Shown here piece after piece: positions 1 through 4,313 of a DNA stretch of 8,694 nucleotides. The stretch lies in contig DQVZ01000087.1 of assembly GCA_015661465.1 (NCBI GenBank), forward strand, positions 1 to 8,694. Direction: 5' to 3'. The notes under the pieces are model-generated. The model saw nothing but the letters and a program-made list of their open reading frames with translations. It did not search any database and had not been told where the DNA came from. This DNA is from Aquifex aeolicus (GTDB taxonomy: Bacteria; Aquificota; Aquificia; Aquificales; Aquificaceae). The position numbers and the translations under genes were made by a program. Numbering within the stretch: the first letter of the stretch is position 1; each line of letters opens with the position of its first letter.

Positions 1-254
1 ACCCCTATTATAGTACTTGATGATGACTTTAGGATTACCTTTGTAAACAGGACCAAAAAGATTACGAAATAGTAAAAGCCATTATAAATTTAGCAAAGAG
101 CTCGAGCTTGACAACCGTTGCTGAAGGTGTTGAAAGAAAGGAACACGAAAGAATCCTTGCAAAGCTGGGATGTAATTACATTCAGGGATACTACTATTCT
201 CTACCTGTCCCTGCTGAAAAGTTCGAAGAGATTTATAAAAAGTTTGCCAAATAG
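1..254 (+). pseudogene. Remnant of a PAS...EAL signalling protein (internal deletion, frameshift)
   Basis: Two fragments in different frames abut here. Positions 1-51 (frame of base 1) encode a stretch typical of a PAS-domain start, PIIVLDDDFRITFVNR, and this frame stops at 70-72. From about 51 to 254 (frame of base 3) the sequence encodes the C-terminal end of an EAL domain: KDYEIVKAIINLAKS, then VAEGVE, LGCNYIQGYYYSLPVPAEKF, ending at TAG 252-254. The EAL frame has stops at 18-32, so the EAL part has no in-frame start upstream. In intact PAS-GGDEF-EAL proteins these segments lie several hundred residues apart, so the simplest reading is a deletion joining them near base 50. The EAL signature and metal-binding residues are absent, so no c-di-GMP hydrolysis is expected. 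The 5' part lies outside the window and could still produce a truncated PAS-containing protein. Confidence 0.7.
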
Positions 255-290
255 TTCTAAACGGAAATTAAAAATTAATAAAATGTGATT

Positions 291-899
291 ATGAGACTTT
301 TTGGTTTACTGCTCGTTTTAATAACATTTGCACTCGGAAGCGAATTTGAGGAACTGAAAAAACTCCTTGAGAATACTCAAACTATTAAGGTTTCCTTTGA
401 ACAAAAAGTTGTATACGATTGGTATCCGAAACCCGATATAATCAAAGGAGTATTTTACGCAAAGCGGGGAGGAAAATTCAGAGTAGATTACTTGGCTCCC
501 GACAGAATTACCATACTTTCCGACGGAAAAAAGGTTTACTTGATAAATTATGAGGAGAAAACTGTATACGTTGAAGATTTCAAAAAAAATACTTCACCCG
601 TTATAGGAAGCCTTTTTATTCTTTCTGAGCAAATAGATGAAGTTTTCAAATATTTAGGGAAGACCGAGGAGGAAAATGTTATTGTTCTAATCCTCAAACC
701 TAAAAAGCAAGATAACAACATAACACTCGTGAAGGTATATCTAAACACCGATGGAGAGATTTTAAGACTTAAAACATACGATTCTCAAGGAGCAGAGATT
801 ACTATAGAATTTATAGAGGTCAAAAGGAATTTTAAACCAAGGGAAGAGCTGTTTAAAATAAAGTTTCCCGATGGGTTCAGGATTGTACGATATGGATAG
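291..899 (+). CDS. lolA: LolA-like outer-membrane lipoprotein carrier protein
   Basis: The product is a probable periplasmic chaperone that ferries lipoproteins released by the LolCDE transporter towards the outer membrane. It is 202 residues long, the usual LolA size. It starts with a Sec signal peptide (MRLFGLLLVLITFALGS) and continues with the family's beta-sheet core: VSFEQK (about 35-39), GVFYAKRGGKFRVDYLAPDR (about 53-72), then ILSDGKKVYLINYEEKTVYV (about 75-94). The pattern 'G-x-F...P/G-x-F-R-x-D-Y...P-D...S-D-G-K-x-x-Y' is what identifies the family. The ATG at 291 was chosen over an in-frame GTG at 285; neither has a convincing Shine-Dalgarno, so the start is uncertain by two codons. 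The 3' end overlaps the following acetyltransferase by 8 bp, implying co-transcription. It could also be a LolA-superfamily relative rather than true LolA. Confidence 0.82.
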   Translation: MRLFGLLLVLITFALGSEFEELKKLLENTQTIKVSFEQKVVYDWYPKPDIIKGVFYAKRGGKFRVDYLAPDRITILSDGKKVYLINYEEKTVYVEDFKKNTSPVIGSLFILSEQIDEVFKYLGKTEEENVIVLILKPKKQDNNITLVKVYLNTDGEILRLKTYDSQGAEITIEFIEVKRNFKPREELFKIKFPDGFRIVRYG

Positions 900-1377
900 G
901 AAGACTGCGGTTAAGTTATCCATAGATAGAGTAAAGGAAAATGAACTTCTTGAGTTGATAGATTTATACCTGAGAGCTTATAGAGGACTTGAGGAGTACG
1001 CTTACACCCATCCTAAAGACGTTGAAAGTTATTTAAGGTGGCTTTTCAGTAGGGATAGGGAAGGTTTTTTTGTCGCTAAAGTCGGTGACAAAATAGTGGG
1101 TTTTGTTTGTGGAGATGCAAACTGGTTCAGCAGAAGAGAGAGAAAGCATGTAGGAGCTATACACGAAATAGTCGTAGACCCTGAATATCAAAAACATGGT
1201 ATAGGAAAAGCCCTTATGGATACCATTTTAAAGTACTTTCAAAGTAAAGGTCTGGGCACAGCGGAACTATGGGTAGGAGATGAAAATATTAGGGCTATAA
1301 ACTTTTACAAAAAGTTAGGTTTTGAAGAAAAAGGAAGGTATAACTACTGGATTAGGATGACTAAGAATCTGAAATGA
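892..1377 (+). CDS. GNAT family N-acetyltransferase (RimI-like)
   Basis: This is an acetyl-CoA-dependent N-acetyltransferase of the GNAT fold, 161 residues, cytoplasmic. The acetyl-CoA pyrophosphate-binding motif A is clear: IHEIVVDPEYQKHGIGKALM, with Q-K-H-G-I-G at about residues 100-105. Motif B follows as ENIRAINFYKKLGFEEKGR (about 131-149), the N-x-x-A-x-x-F-Y-x-K-x-G-F signature. The overall arrangement resembles RimI-type protein N-terminal acetyltransferases, but the substrate cannot be read from the sequence. The ATG at 892 was preferred to the ATG at 871 because AGGA at 879-882 sits 9 bases before it, while 871 has no ribosome binding site and would add seven residues lying over lolA. 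The gene overlaps the lolA stop by 8 bp, so it is probably translated from the same mRNA. Confidence 0.88.
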   Translation: MDRKTAVKLSIDRVKENELLELIDLYLRAYRGLEEYAYTHPKDVESYLRWLFSRDREGFFVAKVGDKIVGFVCGDANWFSRRERKHVGAIHEIVVDPEYQKHGIGKALMDTILKYFQSKGLGTAELWVGDENIRAINFYKKLGFEEKGRYNYWIRMTKNLK

Positions 1378-1432
1378 GTAGGGATACGGGAAACTACAGG
1401 ATAAGGTACTCAAAGCTTTAGAAAGCGTTTCC

Positions 1433-1461
1433 TTGACTTCTCCTGTGATTTTCGGTATATT
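1433..1461 (+). promoter_or_regulatory. Sigma70-type promoter for the pgsA-like/ybaB/recR cluster
   Basis: TTGACT (1433-1438) and TATATT (1456-1461) are separated by exactly 17 bp; each hexamer matches the sigma70 consensus at five of six positions. The expected transcription start is near 1468, giving a leader of about 110 nt before the ATG at 1579. It sits in the only real intergenic gap (1378-1578) of the left half, directly upstream of three mutually overlapping genes. No start site has been mapped, so this is inferred from sequence. Confidence 0.6.
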
Positions 1462-1489
1462 TCCCGACGTTATCAGCGATATAGATACT

Positions 1490-1575
1490 CTTTTAAAGGC
1501 TTCTCTCTTGGTTAGCATATTTGCAGTTATCTGAAGCTTGGGAGTAGATATGGCCAAATGATATACTTTTAAAGG
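1490..1575 (+). promoter_or_regulatory. Leader with repeated CTTTTAAAGG; second copy holds the ribosome binding site
   Basis: The 10-mer CTTTTAAAGG occurs at 1490-1499 and again at 1566-1575. The second copy contains AAAGG (1571-1575), the only Shine-Dalgarno-like sequence before the ATG at 1579, with a short spacer of 3. The repeat is nearly self-complementary, so the two copies could pair with each other (8 Watson-Crick plus 2 G-U pairs) across a 66-nt loop and mask the ribosome binding site. That role is inference; AT-rich near-palindromes also arise by chance. Confidence 0.3.
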
Positions 1576-1578
1576 TTA

Positions 1579-2169
1579 ATGAGTGCAGTTATACGGAAGC
1601 TAAAACCTTACTATGAGAGCCTTATAGAGCCGCTTGTAAATTACTTTGGAAATTCAGGAATTCACCCTAACTTTATAACCCTCTTCGGTTTCCTGAGTGT
1701 CGGTATAGGCTCCGTATTTATCTACACACAGAATTATTTTCTTGCTCTTCTATTTCTCGTTATAGGGGCTTTAGCCGACAGTGTGGACGGCAGTCTTGCC
1801 CGCAAAACGGGAAGAGTTTCTAAGTTCGGTGCTTTTTTGGATTCAACAGTTGACAGATTTTCTGATGCTCTCCCTTTTACAGCCTTTGGAGTTTATTACG
1901 CTTCTGTCAAAGATGAAGTCGGTACACTTCTGGCCTTTTTATCACTTATATCTTCCTTTGGAGTAAGTTATACAAGGGCGAGAGCAGAGAGCTTAGGAGT
2001 ATACGGATTGGGAGGAATATTTGAGAGAACGGAAAGATGGATAGTTCTAATTTTGGGAATTCTTTTAGGCTTGGTTAAATTTGGTTTATTTGTAATATTT
2101 ATAGGCTCCAGTATTACCATAGCTCAGAGAGTATATGAGACAAAAAAGGCTCTGGAGGATGAAAAATGA
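1579..2169 (+). CDS. CDP-alcohol phosphatidyltransferase (phosphatidylinositol-phosphate synthase-like)
   Basis: An integral membrane enzyme that transfers a phosphatidyl group from a CDP-linked lipid to an alcohol, making phospholipid head groups. The class signature D-x2-D-G-x2-A-R-x8-G-x3-D-x3-D is complete: D67, D70, G71, A74, R75, G84, D88, D92. Length (196 aa) and several hydrophobic segments (about 33-50, 53-66, 96-108, 117-130, 153-182) fit the family. The segment YTRARAESLG (131-140) followed by GIFERTERW (146-154) resembles the archaetidylinositol/phosphatidylinositol-phosphate synthase branch more than PgsA glycerol-phosphate enzymes; this is judgement without alignment. Inositol phospholipids are reported in Aquificales, which fits. 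Annotation as pgsA is the main alternative. It follows a promoter and a 110-nt leader, and its stop overlaps the ybaB start by 4 bp. Confidence 0.88.
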   Translation: MSAVIRKLKPYYESLIEPLVNYFGNSGIHPNFITLFGFLSVGIGSVFIYTQNYFLALLFLVIGALADSVDGSLARKTGRVSKFGAFLDSTVDRFSDALPFTAFGVYYASVKDEVGTLLAFLSLISSFGVSYTRARAESLGVYGLGGIFERTERWIVLILGILLGLVKFGLFVIFIGSSITIAQRVYETKKALEDEK

Positions 2170-2465
2170 ATATATACGACTTTATGAAAAACCTTAAAAA
2201 TTTCCAAGAGATTATGGAAGAAATAAAAAGGGAGTTAAGGGAAGAGAGGGATATCTTAGAAAAGGACGGTGTTGAAATTGTATTTAACGGACTGGGTGAA
2301 ATACTGAATATTGAGTTCAAAACTAAAGAAAAGGACTGCGAAAATCTAAAACCACTGCTTATAGAGCTGATAAATCAAGCCCAAGACTTAGCAAGAGACA
2401 AAACAAAGGAGGCTTTTAACAGAAAGTTCGGAGGACTTTTAGGAGGACTTGGTTTTGGCTTATGA
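2166..2465 (+). CDS. ybaB: YbaB/EbfC family nucleoid-associated protein
   Basis: A small (99 aa) DNA-binding protein of the YbaB/EbfC family, which form dimers with tweezer-like helices that bind DNA. Seen in the sequence: a charged N-terminal helix (about 5-33), the strand region VEIVFNGLGEILNIEF (36-51) and a C-terminal helix (about 62-86) ending in a glycine-rich tail, KFGGLLGGLGFGL. The start is well supported: GGAGG at 2154-2158 lies 7 bases before the ATG, and ATGA overlaps the upstream stop. The immediate downstream neighbour is recR, the classical ybaB-recR pairing seen across bacteria, which strengthens the call. The gene overlaps the recR start by 11 bp. Confidence 0.92.
   Translation: MNIYDFMKNLKNFQEIMEEIKRELREERDILEKDGVEIVFNGLGEILNIEFKTKEKDCENLKPLLIELINQAQDLARDKTKEAFNRKFGGLLGGLGFGL
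2441..2446 (+). promoter_or_regulatory. Shine-Dalgarno that fixes the recR start at TTG 2455
   Basis: A perfect AGGAGG lies 8 bases before TTG 2455 but only 2 bases before the in-frame TTG at 2449, so the later TTG is the likelier start. The site lies inside the glycine-rich 3' end of ybaB, where the GGA-GGA codons double as the ribosome binding site. Confidence 0.7.
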
Positions 2466-3063
2466 GGATATTTTCCCCAAGGCTCTAAGGGAAGCTCTGG
2501 AAGGAATTACGGAGATACCAACTTACGGAGAAAAAGGTGCAAACCGTTTTATGTACAATCTTTTGAAGCTAGATAAAGAAAAAAGAGTAAGACTGGTGAA
2601 GAAAATCCTTGAAGCTGTACAGATTCTAAGACCTTGTAAAGAGTGTTATTTAATTACCGATAAAGAGGTTTGTGCTGTATGCTCCGATGATAAAAGGATA
2701 AAGAAATTTATCTGCGTTGTGGAAGAAAGCCAGGATGCTTACGCAATAGAGAGACTAGGGAGGTACAAAGGGGTTTACCACATTCTACAAGGTCGCATTG
2801 CTCCGCTTGAGGGAATATCTGCAGAAGACCTTACAATAGATAAGCTCCTCAAGAGAATAGAAACGTACAAAGCTAAGGAAGTAATACTTGCAACAAATCC
2901 AAACGTGGAGGGAGAAGCTACAGCGAGCTACCTTGCAAATCTTATAAAGAAAAAGTTTCCAGGTGTTAAAGTATCAAGAACCGCCTATGGTTTTCAATTC
3001 GGAAGTCTAATTGAGTTTGTGGATGAATACTCATTGGAAAAGTCTTTTGAAAACAGAAAGTAA
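2455..3063 (+). CDS. recR: Recombination mediator RecR
   Basis: RecR works with RecO/RecF to load RecA onto SSB-coated single-stranded DNA during gap repair. The 202-residue product has the family layout: an N-terminal helix-hairpin-helix region (TEIPTYGEKGANRF, about 19-32), a four-cysteine zinc finger C61-x2-C64-x8-C73-x2-C76, then a Toprim domain starting at FICVVEESQDAYAIERLG (about 85-102) with ILATNPNVEGEATASYLA (about 144-161). The C-terminal region VSRTAYGFQFGSLIEF replaces the more usual HGLPxGGELEY, a modest divergence. The start is a TTG at 2455, chosen by its Shine-Dalgarno. Translation is probably coupled to ybaB through an 11-bp overlap. The 3' end overlaps the convergent ChaN-like gene by 70 bp. 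Confidence 0.95.
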   Translation: MAYEDIFPKALREALEGITEIPTYGEKGANRFMYNLLKLDKEKRVRLVKKILEAVQILRPCKECYLITDKEVCAVCSDDKRIKKFICVVEESQDAYAIERLGRYKGVYHILQGRIAPLEGISAEDLTIDKLLKRIETYKAKEVILATNPNVEGEATASYLANLIKKKFPGVKVSRTAYGFQFGSLIEFVDEYSLEKSFENRK

Positions 3064-3827
3064 AACTTTTCGTCCTCTACTGGGTACAAAATAGCCTGTC
3101 TCACTTTAGGATATAACCTTTTCAGAACGAAAGGAATTCCGTATCCTTTGTAAAGGTGTCCTTTCCCCACTATAACAACTATTCTATGGTCGGGATAAAG
3201 AACCATCAATTTTAGGATTTTATAAGCCATTCCGTTATCCCAAGCCGTTTGAATATCGATAAACCTTTTTTCATCAAATTTTCCCTCGTGCTTCTTCATT
3301 TGCTCTATTAGGAATTTTCTATATTCTTCATCGGGAAATATAATCCTGGGTGGCAGGTATACGCTTTTTATATTTTCAAGACCTTTACTTCTAACTTCTT
3401 TTAAAAGTTCAAAAGGTACGTTCAGGGCGTAAAGTTTAATCCCGTGCCTTTTGGCAAATTTCCAGATATCTCTGTAAAGTTCTTCGCTTATTCCCCATCG
3501 CTTTTTATACTGAGTCTTTTCAAGCATTTCCTTTTCATCTATTTCACCTTCGATGTAGAGGTCGATGTATTCCTGAAAAGGTTGTTGAAACATTTCCATA
3601 GTGATAACTAACCTTTTATCCCTTTGATAAAGAGCTTTTATTATCTTTAGTTGAAGTTCATGAATTTCCTTTTTGTCGTGAACTTCACCTAAATAAATTA
3701 CACGGTACTTTAGGAGTTTATCTATTAGACCTTCAAAGCTAATTTCGTAAAAAAATTTCCAGTTTGAAGAAAACAAAATAGAAGCGAAAATTAGCAGATA
3801 AAGTATTACGTACCTCAAGTTTATCAA
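2994..3827 (-). CDS. ChaN-like haem-binding uptake (Tiki superfamily) protein, DUF399
   Basis: A ChaN/DUF399-type protein; some members bind haem and are lipoproteins, while the wider Tiki/EreA superfamily includes metal-dependent hydrolases. Recognisable motifs: YLGEVHD (about 45-51), MEMFQQPFQEY (77-87), YKKRWGISEELY (107-118), AWDNGMA (195-201), and VGKGHLYKGYGIP (220-232). A hydrophobic N-terminus (RYVILYLLIFASILFSS) suggests export or membrane anchoring; there is no lipobox. The start is problematic: TTG 3827 is the first reasonable in-frame codon, and TTG 3818 and TTG 3908 are alternatives. A much better ATG with Shine-Dalgarno at 3841 is one nucleotide out of frame. The gene diverges from the nos operon and ends inside recR. 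Substrate unknown; a role in haem or metal handling for neighbouring cytochrome/NosZ is only a guess. Confidence 0.85.
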   Translation of the reverse strand: MINLRYVILYLLIFASILFSSNWKFFYEISFEGLIDKLLKYRVIYLGEVHDKKEIHELQLKIIKALYQRDKRLVITMEMFQQPFQEYIDLYIEGEIDEKEMLEKTQYKKRWGISEELYRDIWKFAKRHGIKLYALNVPFELLKEVRSKGLENIKSVYLPPRIIFPDEEYRKFLIEQMKKHEGKFDEKRFIDIQTAWDNGMAYKILKLMVLYPDHRIVVIVGKGHLYKGYGIPFVLKRLYPKVRQAILYPVEDEKFYFLFSKDFSNEYSSTNSIRLPN

Positions 3828-3841
3828 AACTCCCTTTTCAT
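3824..3841 (-). other. Five-codon ORF (MKREF) with strong ribosome binding site before the ChaN-like gene
   Basis: On the minus strand AAAGGAG (3855-3849) stands 7 bases before an ATG at 3841, the best translation start of the region. Its frame reads M-K-R-E-F and stops at TGA 3826-3824. The TGA overlaps the TTG (3827-3825) that begins the in-frame ChaN-like sequence. Adding one T to the TTTT run (minus strand, 3829-3826) would fuse the two into MKREFLINLRYVILYLL, an ordinary signal peptide. So this is either the detached start of the gene (mutation or sequencing error) or a leader peptide with re-initiation. Confidence 0.55.
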
Positions 3842-3901
3842 ATTCTAACTCCTTTATCGATTCATCAAGGTACAACACTATTCCGATATTTTTATCAAAA
3901 A

Positions 3902-3929
3902 TTGACAAAATTGATATAAGTCATATATT
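3902..3929 (+). promoter_or_regulatory. Sigma70-like promoter of the nos operon
   Basis: TTGACA (3902-3907, perfect -35) and TATATT (3924-3929, five of six) are spaced by 16 bp. Expected start is near 3936, giving a very short leader of about 17 nt that contains the strong AAGGAGGTG (3941-3949) of the cytochrome gene. It is the only intergenic space upstream of the operon. Confidence 0.6.
3911..3924 (+). promoter_or_regulatory. FNR/CRP-superfamily-like palindrome
   Basis: TTGAT-ATAA-GTCAT matches the FNR/NNR/DNR-type consensus TTGAY-N4-RTCAA at nine of ten defined positions. Such regulators commonly control denitrification genes. It lies between the -35 and -10 hexamers, with its centre (3917.5) near -18 relative to the predicted start. 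That is not the usual activator position (-41.5) and would fit repression, or control of the divergent gene. AT-rich context makes a chance match possible. Confidence 0.35.
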
Positions 3930-3952
3930 CTATAGTGAGAAAGGAGGTGGGA

Positions 3953-4291
3953 ATGAGAAAGTTCTTACTAATTTGTCTCACCTTAGTTCCCCTAGCGGGT
4001 TTTTGCTCAGATATAGAAAAACTACTTAAAGATAAAGGTTGTTTTTCCTGTCATGACCTTGAAAAGTCTAAAATAGGCCCATCTTACAAGGTGATATCGA
4101 AGGAATATAAAGGAAAAGCTAATGCAGTAAATACGCTGGTAAAAAGTATAACAGGCGGAAGCGTAGGAAAATGGCAAGGATTAGCGAGGAAGTACGGAAT
4201 AAAAATTACAGCCTTTTATATGCCGAGACAAAATGTATCTCGGGAGGAGGCAAAAAAAATAGCTGAGTGGATACTTTCTTTAGAAAAGTGA
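3953..4291 (+). CDS. Periplasmic class I cytochrome c, probable electron donor to NosZ
   Basis: A small monohaem cytochrome c, 112 residues with a Sec signal peptide (MRKFLLICLTLVPLAGFC, 1-18). Haem attachment is C30-F-S-C33-H34. The probable distal ligand is M90 in FYMPRQNVS, followed by the C-terminal helix REEAKKIAEWILSLEK. The mature part closely recalls Hydrogenobacter cytochrome c-552 (KGCxxCHDL near the start, PxQNV and WILS near the end), with a slightly longer loop before the methionine. The ATG at 3953 is chosen over GTG 3935 because AAGGAGGTG at 3941-3949 fits it. As first gene of the operon, 22 bp ahead of nosZ, it likely passes electrons to the NosZ CuA centre; some clade II clusters also include c-type cytochromes (nosC). 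Electron transfer to NosZ is inferred from position. Confidence 0.9.
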   Translation: MRKFLLICLTLVPLAGFCSDIEKLLKDKGCFSCHDLEKSKIGPSYKVISKEYKGKANAVNTLVKSITGGSVGKWQGLARKYGIKITAFYMPRQNVSREEAKKIAEWILSLEK

Positions 4292-4313
4292 TTTTATTAG
4301 GGAGGTTTATAAA

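Noticed and set aside
109..114. Perfect TTGACA within the EAL remnant as a promoter for lolA
   Set aside because: No -10 hexamer at 15-19 bp downstream; the sequence is explained by the conserved L-T-T-V-A-E-G coding stretch.
871..891. ATG 871 as start of the acetyltransferase
   Set aside because: No Shine-Dalgarno and seven extra residues that only read through lolA; ATG 892 is better placed.
1315..1557. Minus-strand 80-codon ORF as a real gene
   Set aside because: It needs a TTG start without a ribosome binding site, runs into the acetyltransferase gene and gives no recognisable domain. I mention it only as part of the gap finding.
3828..3908. Upstream TTG (3908) as start of the ChaN-like protein
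   Set aside because: It lies in the shared promoter region, has no ribosome binding site and would put 27 polar residues ahead of what looks like a signal peptide.
3995..4012. Lipobox at the end of the cytochrome c signal peptide (AGFC)
   Set aside because: Phe at -1 does not fit the lipobox, which needs Gly, Ala or Ser there; ordinary signal peptidase cleavage is likelier.
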